Shown here piece after piece: positions 15,168 to 23,272 of a stretch of DNA of 64,000 nucleotides. Made by a program: the position numbers and the translations under genes. Under the pieces are notes generated by a model. That model ran no database searches. It was not told where the DNA came from and saw only the letters and a program-made list of their open reading frames with translations. Each line of letters opens with the position of its first letter. Positions within the stretch are counted from its first letter, which is position 1. This DNA comes from Clostridia bacterium (lineage in GTDB: Bacteria; Bacillota; Clostridia; TANB77; CAG-508), in NCBI GenBank assembly GCA_017510525.1, contig JAFWNC010000005.1, positions 1-64,000 on the forward strand, written 5' to 3'.

Positions 15168-17192
15168 TTATTTCTCAATATCTTCTTCCTTTTCAATTTT
15201 CTTATTCATTGTCTTCTTCATTCCTCTTTCATACTTACTCTGCTTATTAGGCTTTAATTCAGGGAAAGAACCTTCTAAAATTGTATTAATTTCATTTAAC
15301 ATTACCCTATTACCAACACTACCTAAAGCCTCAATCTCAACCATAGAATCATAATCATATGTATTTTTTATATGATTAGTGTAACTTGTGTTATCAAATG
15401 ATAGACAAACTTGAACATTATTTTTCTCTAATACAATATCTTTTCTATTTGTTTTACTGTTTAAAAATGGATCTCTAATAATATCGTCTAAGTTAACGTC
15501 AATCTCTCTTTTCTCCATTTTGTCCTTTAATTCATCAATTGAATTATTTTCTAAATCCATTTCTATTTCTTCTCTTGAAGAATAAACCTCACCAACAGAT
15601 GTTGGCATCTTATATGTAGCTTTATATTTTTGTTTTCCATCTTGAGTTAGTTTTCTTATTCTTAAAGAACCACCTCTTGAAAGCATAGAAAAATCTTTAG
15701 TATCATAATATTCATCATCATTTTCTTTGGTTTTCATTTTAATAGCTCTAAAATTATTATTCAATAAAGTATTTAATATATCATCTTGTTCAATTTTAGA
15801 ATCTTTATCAATTATATATTTAAGTTCGAACTCTTCTGGTTTTTTATTTAAATCATTAATCATATTATTTATCTCCTCTCTATATTTTTCAAATTCATTT
15901 TCAGACATACCTAATTCTAATCTTAAAATCTCAGTGTTAAATGAAATTTCGTGTTTTTCTAATGATTCTTCAGGCCTTATTAGATGAGGAGTAGCTTCAG
16001 TTAAGTCTTTATGAACATTGCCTAAATTAATTCTTAATGATTCCTCTTTTTTATATAATTTTGTTTTTTTATTAATTTCTATAATTGAAATAGTTTTTGA
16101 AAAATCCTTATCTGGGAAAATACTTTGAAGCTTCTCTTTTATTATGTCAGAATTTATATTATTTTCTAGGTCTTGATAATCCTTAAGCACTTTATCAAAA
16201 TCACATAAATATCTTAAAACAGGATCACTTGATTTATCTTTGATTAAAACCAATGTATTATAAACACTGTCATCTGTCATATCTAAGAAATCATTTAATG
16301 ATAGCTTGTCTGGAGCAAGAACAAATTTCTTAAAAGAATCTGATACAAGGCCTTCAACAGACTCAGGTTTTTCTCTTATTCTATTAATAATGTTTAAAAA
16401 ATTGTTTTCTAAAAGTTCACTAGATCTTGTATAATATATATCTCTATATTTTTGGAATCTTTCTATAAGAATAGTTTCAATGCTTGTTAATCCTTTTTTA
16501 TCAACCAAAAGCTCATATTCTTGATTGCTGTTTACACTTATTCCAAGAGATCTTATTAAATTCATATAATTAATTGCAGATGGAACACGAGCATGATATG
16601 AATCACGAACCAAATAATCTAATCTATCCGCATCTAATTGGTGTGAAATCAAAGATTTCATTAATTTAGTAAAACTATTCTTTGATTCTACTTTATCTTC
16701 ATCTTCATTTATTTCAGCAATATAGCTTGCTATTCTCTTTAATTTTTTATCACCATAAATTGATTCTAATAATTTATGAACTTCAGTATTACCTAAAAGA
16801 ATATCTGTTGTTCTTTTTTCATGTGAATAATTCGTTACCTTTTCAAAAGAGTGTGAAAAAGGTCCATGACCAATATCATGTAATAACATTGAACATAAAG
16901 CCATATCTTTATCATCTTTTGAAATATTAATATCATATGGTATAAGTTCTATTTCTAACTGACGAATAATCTTTGACATAACATGAAAAGCACCTACACT
17001 ATGGCTTAATCTTTCATTGTTATCAAGTCCAGCATAATCATAGGCTGAAAATCCGTTTTGACTTATATTTTCAAGTCTTCTCATTTCTTTAGTAAGAATA
17101 ATATCTTTAAATGGTGATTCTATAGTTATTCTACCATATATAGGATCGAAAACTGTCATTTTATCTCCATCAATTTCATATTTAAATCCCAT
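15168..17192 (-). CDS. HD-domain phosphohydrolase fused to a CYTH domain
   Basis: 674 aa. Residues 40-430 are an HD-superfamily phosphohydrolase of the YwfO/dGTPase-like type: RLSHSVGAFHV (His64), HDIGHGPFSHSFE (His105-Asp106) and HQLDADRLDYL supply the metal ligands. Residues 450-660 are a CYTH (triphosphate tunnel) domain with its ExExK signature EFELK at 454-458, YYDTKDF, LRIRKL, KYKATYK, REEIEMDL and MVEIEALG. CYTH enzymes bind triphosphates such as tripolyphosphate, thiamine triphosphate or nucleotides. Fusing both suggests one enzyme acting on nucleotide or polyphosphate signals. AAGGAGG precedes the ATG. Single gene. Confidence 0.85.
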   Translation of the reverse strand: MGFKYEIDGDKMTVFDPIYGRITIESPFKDIILTKEMRRLENISQNGFSAYDYAGLDNNERLSHSVGAFHVMSKIIRQLEIELIPYDINISKDDKDMALCSMLLHDIGHGPFSHSFEKVTNYSHEKRTTDILLGNTEVHKLLESIYGDKKLKRIASYIAEINEDEDKVESKNSFTKLMKSLISHQLDADRLDYLVRDSYHARVPSAINYMNLIRSLGISVNSNQEYELLVDKKGLTSIETILIERFQKYRDIYYTRSSELLENNFLNIINRIREKPESVEGLVSDSFKKFVLAPDKLSLNDFLDMTDDSVYNTLVLIKDKSSDPVLRYLCDFDKVLKDYQDLENNINSDIIKEKLQSIFPDKDFSKTISIIEINKKTKLYKKEESLRINLGNVHKDLTEATPHLIRPEESLEKHEISFNTEILRLELGMSENEFEKYREEINNMINDLNKKPEEFELKYIIDKDSKIEQDDILNTLLNNNFRAIKMKTKENDDEYYDTKDFSMLSRGGSLRIRKLTQDGKQKYKATYKMPTSVGEVYSSREEIEMDLENNSIDELKDKMEKREIDVNLDDIIRDPFLNSKTNRKDIVLEKNNVQVCLSFDNTSYTNHIKNTYDYDSMVEIEALGSVGNRVMLNEINTILEGSFPELKPNKQSKYERGMKKTMNKKIEKEEDIEK

Positions 17193-17254
17193 TTAATATT
17201 TCCTCCTTGCTTTAATTGTTTCTATATTCTAACACCATTTTTTCTGTTTTGCAA

Positions 17255-18350
17255 TTATTTTTTAAATATTGATTTCATTAATCCCCTGTCAATCATATCA
17301 CTGAACACTTTGCTATAAATAATTAAAACTATTGGTCCAACAATCAAGCCTAAAACGCCAATTATTTTAAATCCAGCATACATTGCAATCAAAGTAAATA
17401 ACGGGTGTATACCAATTTGACCGACTTACAATTCTAGGTTCTAAGAATTGTCTTGTACCTGTTATGATTATAAACAAAATAAAAATCCCTATGCCTAAAC
17501 TATAATCACCATTAATAAAAGAGATAACTGACCATGGCACCATAACAGTTCCTGAACCTAAGATTGGAAGTGCATCAACAAAACCTATTCCTAAAGCAAT
17601 TAATAAAGGATATGTTATATTTAATCCTATGAATTTAAAAACATATAAACCAATTAATGTAATTATAAACGCAATAATAACAAGTATTACCTCAGCTTTT
17701 AGATAACTCCCTAAAGACTTTGATATTTCATTAAAATAAAAACCTGTTCTCCTAATCCATTTTTTAGGAAAATGATGTTCTATTTCATCTAAAATAAATA
17801 ATCTGTCAGTACATATAAAATATGTTGCTAAAATTGTAATAACTAGATAAATAAAAAAGGTTGGAATTTTGGCTATCAAATTTAATAAATAATTCAAAAA
17901 ACTTTTTACATATCCTGTTCCAGTCCCAATCACTTCATTTGAAGAATTGACTATTATATCTCTTAATTCATCAGGAATTTGCAGTTTATTCATATCAAAA
18001 CCATTAATAAAAGAATCAATGTTACTGCTAATAGTTTGAATATATTGGTTTAAATTAGACAATAACCTACTAGACTCTGTTACTGTAATAACAATCCCCC
18101 AACCAATAATTGCTAATAAGATTGAAAACACAATCACCAAAGCAACAACAGCACTCCTTTTCCTTGTTAGTTTAGTTTTCTTCATAATAAGCTGAATAAA
18201 AGGCTCCAAAATACTAGAAATCACAACAGCAATTAGAAAAGGCATAAAAAAAACAAAAAGTTTCATCATGATATAAATTCCTAGTAATGTTACTAAAAAA
18301 ACTATAATTCTTTTAATAACTTTATTCCAATAACCAATATCAACAACCAT
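17255..18350 (-). CDS. AI-2E/YtvI-family membrane permease with a +1 frameshift
   Basis: Seven to eight membrane segments of the AI-2E family transporter group (YtvI type). The ATG at 18350 follows AGGAG. Frame 0 stops at 17367 after PRIVSRSNW, losing the end of the protein. Skipping the C of the CGG codon (base 17423 on the + strand) gives PRIVSGQIGIHPLFTLIAMY and continues through IIGVLGLIVGPIVLIIYSKV to a stop at 17255, exactly the conserved C-terminus of the family. The restored protein is 364 aa. Substrates of this family vary and are mostly unknown. Either a pseudogene, a sequence error or a recoding site. Confidence 0.85.
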
Positions 18351-18366
18351 CTTTTCTCCTTTTAAG

Positions 18367-18418
18367 CTTGGGGACAACTATGGTCGTTCCCAAACCCAAG
18401 CCCAAGGCCGTCCCCAAG
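18367..18418. repeat. GGGGAC inverted repeat
   Basis: CTTGGGGAC (18367-18375) and GTCCCCAAG (18410-18418), 9 bp, enclosing a C-rich loop that contains GGTCGTTCCC. It shares the GGGGAC edge of the long palindromes and lies between two minus-strand genes. Confidence 0.55.
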
Positions 18419-18426
18419 TCTATTTT

Positions 18427-18870
18427 TTATTGACAATTTTTCGTTCTCCCCATGCAATCACAAATATTTTCAACAACTTGTCCTACACTATGACTTCCAA
18501 TTTCACTATTATTAGCCAAATCACCCATAGTTAAAATACCAACAACCTTATTGTTATCAATAACTGGTAAACGTCTTACCTGATTAGCAGACATAATATC
18601 TTGAGCATCTTCAACTGACGAATCAGGAGAAGTTCTTAAAATATCAGTAGTCATTATATCAGAAACCTTTGTACTATTAGTATCTAAGCCATTAGAAACA
18701 GCTCTTAAAACAATATCTCTATCAGTAACAAATCCCAACAGTTCTCTTTTATCAGTACATACAGGAATTGAACCAACATGATTATCAGCCATAATTCTAG
18801 CAACAACCTTAATAGGAGTTTCCTTCGTAACAAAATAAACCTCATGACACATACATTCTTTAACTTTCAT
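18427..18870 (-). CDS. CBS-domain pair protein
   Basis: 147 aa from the ATG at 18870 (AAAGGATG upstream). Two CBS motifs fill the protein: VKECMCHEVYFVTKE to GFVTDRDIVLRAV (about 1-60) and VSDIMTTDILRTSP to VVGILTMGDLAN (about 70-125). Tandem CBS modules bind adenosine nucleotides and act as energy or ligand sensors. The C-terminal tail has cysteines (ENICDCMGRTKNCQ), unusual for the family and possibly metal-binding. There is no attached enzyme domain, so its partner is unknown. Confidence 0.9.
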   Translation of the reverse strand: MKVKECMCHEVYFVTKETPIKVVARIMADNHVGSIPVCTDKRELLGFVTDRDIVLRAVSNGLDTNSTKVSDIMTTDILRTSPDSSVEDAQDIMSANQVRRLPVIDNNKVVGILTMGDLANNSEIGSHSVGQVVENICDCMGRTKNCQ

Positions 18871-18951
18871 ATTTAAAATCATCCTTTCAAATAAAATTTA
18901 AATTATTATTTGTAATTTTTTTCAAATTTATTCGAAAAATTGTAATTTTTA

Positions 18952-19026
18952 GACTTTTGGGGACGCGCACCGAATGCAACTTGAGCTACCAGCTCAAGTT
19001 GCATTCGGTGCGCGTCCCCAAAAGTC
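18952..19026. repeat. Perfect 36-bp-arm palindrome
   Basis: Arms 18952-18987 and 18991-19026 are perfectly complementary with a 3-nt loop (ACC). The arms contain GGGGACGCGCACC. The GC content is far above that of flanking DNA. It sits upstream of the CBS gene and downstream of a hypothetical gene and may act as a terminator. Confidence 0.85.
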
Positions 19027-19050
19027 AAAAGTCATGTTAATATGTCAAAT

Positions 19051-19587
19051 TTAATAAAACATCGGTCCATATTGTGGAGGCATATTGGGTCCTCCTGGTC
19101 CATCTTGCCAATTTGGATAAGGTGGCATCCCTGGATTTGGTCTCATTGGAGGTCTACCCGGTCTATTAGGTTGATGAGGAAATAGATTTCTAATAATTAA
19201 AATCTTTATTAAATCCATCAAAGCATCATTCCTACTTGAACGAACCTCCTCTTTTTTTGTACTACTAGAACTAGTAGATGTTCTAGTAGAATCAGCTTTC
19301 AAATCATCATTACTACGAACACCTGAGTATTGAATATAAACCTTATTAGCAATTTCTTCAATAACCTCTTTAGTAATTCTTGTGTTTTGATATTTAACAC
19401 AATAACCTTCAATAATAGGATTAATCCTATGGTACACTTCAGGATATAAAGCCTCACAATCTATATCTTGATTTCTAAAACAATCATTATACATAGGATA
19501 TGTACTATTTCCAAAACCATTGTTTAAGCCATCATATCCACAATTACAGTTTCCTCTCATATAATCATCATAACCATTATAATACAT
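19051..19587 (-). CDS. Gly/Pro/Asn-rich protein, possibly spore-surface
   Basis: 178 aa. The N-terminus is Tyr/Asn/Gly-rich with scattered cysteines (YYNGYDDYMRGNCNCGYDG). Residues 45-85 are a conserved-looking helical core (LYPEVYHRINPIIEGYCVKY, then TKEVIEEIANKVYIQYSG). A Ser/Thr-rich linker and a Pro-rich tail (PGRPPMRPNPGMPP) follow. Such composition is common in spore coat or morphogenetic proteins of Clostridia, but no specific family is recognised. The start follows AGGAGG. Confidence 0.6.
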   Translation of the reverse strand: MYYNGYDDYMRGNCNCGYDGLNNGFGNSTYPMYNDCFRNQDIDCEALYPEVYHRINPIIEGYCVKYQNTRITKEVIEEIANKVYIQYSGVRSNDDLKADSTRTSTSSSSTKKEEVRSSRNDALMDLIKILIIRNLFPHQPNRPGRPPMRPNPGMPPYPNWQDGPGGPNMPPQYGPMFY

Positions 19588-19660
19588 AAAAACCTCCTAT
19601 ATTTTTTATATATTATATGCAAAACATTTTGGAAATTGACAATTAATATTATTAATCTAT

Positions 19661-19683
19661 GTAGAGGCGACCATTGGTCGTCC
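19661..19683. repeat. GTAG-hairpin (REP-like)
   Basis: GTAG (19661-19664), then GGCGACC-ATT-GGTCGTC, a 7-bp stem with one G-U. Confidence 0.6.
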
Positions 19684-19869
19684 GTCTCCAAAGAACCACC
19701 CCTAGAAAATATAAATTCTAACATTTGTTGGCCACCCCCTATAATTTTTATTTAATCCTTGCAACACTCATTAATCTGTAGTATAATATTGTCAATGAAA
19801 AGTTGAAATTTTTCTTCTTTTTAGTGTTACTCGTAGGAACAATAGGCTTCAATAAAAGGAGGTTTTTTT

Positions 19870-20373
19870 ATGAAACTCAAAGCATTCTTTGCGGTTTTAA
19901 AAAAAAGATTCAATATTAATTCATTTCTCAAAAGAATTACTCTAGTTTTGATTTTGTATTTTGCTATTTCAGGCGGAATACAAGCCTTTAATTATTTAAA
20001 AGGAAATACCTATCCAGAAGAAGATTACCGTAGTTTCCAGCAAATGGCTCAGGAACTTCAGATTGCTTATGACAAGTCAGACTATAGTATTGATGGCTAT
20101 GATACTAAAATTGTTATTTCTACACCTGATAAAAATGATATAGAATATAACTTTTTAACGCAATCTATGACTACACTTCATGCCGCTAATGGAATAAAAT
20201 TCGATAATCTCGGTTTGGTTCTTCTCACTTCTCTTATAATGGGAATTGTTGGCTGGTGTATTGGTAATGTTATAGGTATTATAGTAAATTTAGTTATTCT
20301 TATTTTTAAAGGATTAAAGAAAAAAATTGATAATTTTAAAGAAGAAATGAATCAAGAGATACAAAAAATGTAA
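19870..20373 (+). CDS. Two-helix membrane protein, 167 aa
   Basis: Hydrophobic segments at about 21-40 (ITLVLILYFAISGGIQAFN) and 113-145 (LGLVLLTSLIMGIVGWCIGN followed by VIGIIVNLVILIF) flank an extracytoplasmic segment of about 70 residues (YRSFQQMAQELQIAYDKSDY). The C-terminus is a charged helix (KKKIDNFKEEMNQEIQKM). AAAGGAGG precedes the ATG. No family recognised. Monocistronic, with a terminator directly after the stop. Confidence 0.6.
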   Translation: MKLKAFFAVLKKRFNINSFLKRITLVLILYFAISGGIQAFNYLKGNTYPEEDYRSFQQMAQELQIAYDKSDYSIDGYDTKIVISTPDKNDIEYNFLTQSMTTLHAANGIKFDNLGLVLLTSLIMGIVGWCIGNVIGIIVNLVILIFKGLKKKIDNFKEEMNQEIQKM

Positions 20374-20380
20374 AATCTCA

Positions 20381-20413
20381 AAAAAACTCCCTAGTTTTTC
20401 TAAGGAGTTTTTT
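20381..20413. terminator. Bidirectional terminator
   Basis: AAAAACTCCCTAG pairs with CTAAGGAGTTTTT, with T or A runs on both sides, between the convergent 167-aa gene and murD. Confidence 0.75.
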
Positions 20414-20429
20414 TATCATCTCTTTTATC

Positions 20430-21839
20430 TTATTTTACAATTTTATTAACTAATGTCTTAAAAGTATCTCCTCTGTCATACGCATTTTTGAACATATCAA
20501 AACTTGCACTAGCAGGTGAGAATAATACTATATCACCAGGAGTTGAAATATCATTTGCAATAAGAACTGTCTCTTCAAGTGTAGAAGCTTCATAAATATT
20601 TAACACTTTTCCTTGATTATCTAATTCATCTTTAACTGCTTTAATAATCTTTCCTTTAGTTTGGCCAATTAAAATTAAAGCTTTAGCTTTCTCAACTATT
20701 GGCTTAGCAATTGGAGTATAATCTAGGTTTTTATCATATCCACCAGCAATTAAAATAACCTTTTTATCATAAGCATTTAATCCTGCAATAGTTCTAGTAG
20801 GACTTGAACTAGCAGAATCATTATACCATCTAACCTTCTTCTCTGACTCTTTTACAAGTTCTAATCTATGATGAACTCCTTTAAATGAAGTAATTACTTT
20901 ACTAGCAAAACTTTCATCTACAAAACTACTTGTAGCAGCAATAGCAGCACATGCATTTTCCAAATTATGTACTCCTGGAACAATCATATTTCTTCCATCT
21001 AAAATATGTTTTCTCAAATTATTTTCACAATGCTTAACCATTTTCTCATCCACAATATAGCCATCATCTAATTTTGATTTACTACTAAAAAATACAACTT
21101 TTCCCTTAGCTTCTTTGGCATATTCTCTAGTTATTGGATAATCATAATTTAAAATTAAAACATCATCCTCTTTTTGAGATAAGAAAATTGCTTTTTTAGC
21201 TTCAATATATTCTTCATAATCTTTATGATAATCTAAATGATTTGGAGTTACATTAGTAACAACAGCAATATTAGGACTAATCTTCATATTCATAAGCTGA
21301 AAACTACTAAGTTCCAAAATAACAACATCATCTGGAGTCATTTCTTCAACTTTAGTAAATAAAGGAATTCCAATATTTCCACCTAAATAACATGGAATAT
21401 CAGCTTTTTTCAATATTTCATAAATTAATGTAGTTGTTGTAGTTTTCCCTTCACTTCCAGTAACGCCGATAATCTTACCAGGAGCAAGTTCCATAACCAT
21501 TTCAATTTCAGTTGTTACAATTGCACCTCTCTCAGCCTCTCTAACCAATTCAGGTGTAGTAGGAAGACAGCTTGGAGAACGGAAAATAATATCAAACCCT
21601 TGTAATTTTGATAAATAACCATCACCTAAAGAAAACTCCATTCCATAGTCAACAAGTTTATCCATTATGCTTTTATCAATTTTTTCAATTGTTCTTTTAT
21701 CAAAAACTGTAACATTTGCTTTATATTTTCTTAAATAATCAATTAATGGAATATTACTAACCCCAAGGCCAATAACTGCAACATTTCTCCCTTTTAAATA
21801 ATTATTAAATTCGTTCAACTTTTCATTTACAAAAGCCAT
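20430..21839 (-). CDS. murD: UDP-N-acetylmuramoyl-L-alanine--D-glutamate ligase
   Basis: 469 aa. MurD adds D-glutamate to UDP-MurNAc-L-Ala in the cytoplasm. Domain 1 starts NVAVIGLGVSNIPLIDYL; domain 2 has the Mur ligase P-loop GVTGSEGKTTTTTLI, TNVTPNHLDYH and the GVHNLENACAA stretch; domain 3 begins HHRLELV and carries WYNDSASSSPT and ILIAGGYDKNLDY. AGGAGG precedes the ATG. It is not next to other mur/fts genes here, so the usual division-wall cluster is split in this genome. Confidence 0.96.
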   Translation of the reverse strand: MAFVNEKLNEFNNYLKGRNVAVIGLGVSNIPLIDYLRKYKANVTVFDKRTIEKIDKSIMDKLVDYGMEFSLGDGYLSKLQGFDIIFRSPSCLPTTPELVREAERGAIVTTEIEMVMELAPGKIIGVTGSEGKTTTTTLIYEILKKADIPCYLGGNIGIPLFTKVEEMTPDDVVILELSSFQLMNMKISPNIAVVTNVTPNHLDYHKDYEEYIEAKKAIFLSQKEDDVLILNYDYPITREYAKEAKGKVVFFSSKSKLDDGYIVDEKMVKHCENNLRKHILDGRNMIVPGVHNLENACAAIAATSSFVDESFASKVITSFKGVHHRLELVKESEKKVRWYNDSASSSPTRTIAGLNAYDKKVILIAGGYDKNLDYTPIAKPIVEKAKALILIGQTKGKIIKAVKDELDNQGKVLNIYEASTLEETVLIANDISTPGDIVLFSPASASFDMFKNAYDRGDTFKTLVNKIVK

Positions 21840-22008
21840 CTATTAACTCCTCCTAATTCATATTGACTATATTAATTTTATGATTTTCTTTTAATAACGT
21901 TACAATCATATGATATTATACTACAAAAAAAAAATTTTTTCAATCATGAATATTTTTTATATAAAAAGCCAAAATATTAATATAAATTTTTATGGAGGTA
22001 CATTAATT

Positions 22009-22095
22009 ATGAAAAATAATGAAAAGAATAAAAATAAAAACAATAACAAGAATAACAGTAAGAATAACTCAAATAACAACTGTGAAAATAATTAA
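22009..22095 (+). CDS. Asn/Lys-rich peptide, 28 aa
   Basis: A strong GGAGG lies 10 bp before the ATG at 22009. The 28 codons are almost only Asn and Lys with one Cys near the end (NNNCENN). Similar Asn/Lys peptides recur beside sporulation and wall genes of low-GC Clostridia, but this one has no known function. The clear ribosome site is the main evidence that it is translated; low-complexity AT-rich DNA is the alternative. Confidence 0.4.
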   Translation: MKNNEKNKNKNNNKNNSKNNSNNNCENN

Positions 22096-22100
22096 TTAAA

Positions 22101-22155
22101 GGGCACACCGCGGTGTGCCCCTACATTATTTCGTAGCGGAGAACTACAGTTCTCC
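22101..22155. repeat. Two facing GTAG-hairpins (BIME-like pair)
   Basis: GGGCACACCG-CGGTGTGCCC-CTAC (22101-22124) and GTAG-CGGAGAACT-AC-AGTTCTCC (22133-22155) face each other across 8 bp. The inward-facing tetranucleotides copy the layout of bacterial interspersed mosaic elements built from REPs. Confidence 0.75.
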
Positions 22156-22184
22156 ATTTTTATAAACAACTTCAGCCCTTTCCT

Positions 22185-23129
22185 CTACGAAATATCTTCT
22201 TTACTTAATCCAAATTTCTCATTCAAAACTTTCAAGAACTTTGCAGATAGTTTTAAATCCTCAACAATACCTGAAACATGCTCTTTGTCAAGATAATCAG
22301 CCAAAGCAGTAACCGCATTCTCAATCTCTTTTTCAGGTATTCCATATCTGATAATATCTGTTCTCGCTGAAATATCTAACTTATCTGAACAAATTTCTAG
22401 TAAATCCACCCTTTGTTTCTCAGGAACATTATACATAATAATATTTCTAATCTGATTAGAGTTTAGTTGATTATAAGAAACTCTCAAAGCCCCTGCAACA
22501 TGAGTTGATGGAAGTGATGAAATAATATAACAAATATTACTAGAATTAATCTCACCACAGTATTTCTTTAAAGCATCAATACTTTCATCAGGAATCATCT
22601 TCATGATTATTGCAGCCTTAGAAAACGAATCTATTAAAGAATCATATTTATAAAGCATGTCCCCTCTCTCAGAAATCGGAATATATGTTTCAATAAGTTC
22701 ACCTAAAGACGCAGGATCAAATCTATCAATACATTTTTCCAATGCAGCAACTCTTCTATCTGGAGCCATGTTGTTAAAAATCTCATAGATCTCGTATAAA
22801 TCAATATTATCTTGGAATTCAGAAATTGCTTCAACCTTACTTAAATTATCTAATTTATTATTAATCAATTCAAACAAATCATAAGGCATCAAATAATTCT
22901 TAGCAATTTTCATTCCTTCAACTCTTCTTTTAATTGGAAGTCTTGAGATTAATGTTGAAATCTCCTCAGAAGTCAAAATATAACTTGAATTATTTAAAAT
23001 CTCTATAATTTTATCAGGATTTCTCTCTTTCAAAGCAATCTGAGCTGTTTTATCAACATCAGGCCCAGGCATTAAAAGTTTCATTTTTCTTTTAAAAAAT
23101 ATATTCTTAATCCTCGAAAAAAACTTCAT
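22185..23129 (-). CDS. Helical-repeat protein, 314 aa
   Basis: After a short basic N-terminus (FSRIKNIFFKRKMK) the protein is made of degenerate alpha-hairpin repeats of about 35-40 residues. The recurring pattern is LPxxxRVEGxKIA, MAPDRRVAALEKC, LPSTHVAGALRVS and VPEKQRVDLLEIC. This is an all-helical solenoid, HEAT-like in appearance, and probably a protein-binding scaffold. The ATG at 23129 follows GAGG. I do not recognise the family. It lies between murD and uvrA and shares no obvious operon. Confidence 0.6.
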   Translation of the reverse strand: MKFFSRIKNIFFKRKMKLLMPGPDVDKTAQIALKERNPDKIIEILNNSSYILTSEEISTLISRLPIKRRVEGMKIAKNYLMPYDLFELINNKLDNLSKVEAISEFQDNIDLYEIYEIFNNMAPDRRVAALEKCIDRFDPASLGELIETYIPISERGDMLYKYDSLIDSFSKAAIIMKMIPDESIDALKKYCGEINSSNICYIISSLPSTHVAGALRVSYNQLNSNQIRNIIMYNVPEKQRVDLLEICSDKLDISARTDIIRYGIPEKEIENAVTALADYLDKEHVSGIVEDLKLSAKFLKVLNEKFGLSKEDIS

Positions 23130-23241
23130 AATCAACTACCTCATTTAAATTTACCTATTTTATCAGATATAGTATATCATTTAAATAAGAAATATAGGAT
23201 TACAAATATGTTAAGTTTTTATTATATATATATTACAACAT

Positions 23242-23272
23242 AAAAAATGAAGCACTATGTGCTTCATTTTTT
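23242..23272. terminator. Terminator of uvrA
   Basis: AAAAAATGAAGCAC-TAT-GTGCTTCATTTTTT, a 14-bp stem overlapping the uvrA stop. Confidence 0.8.
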
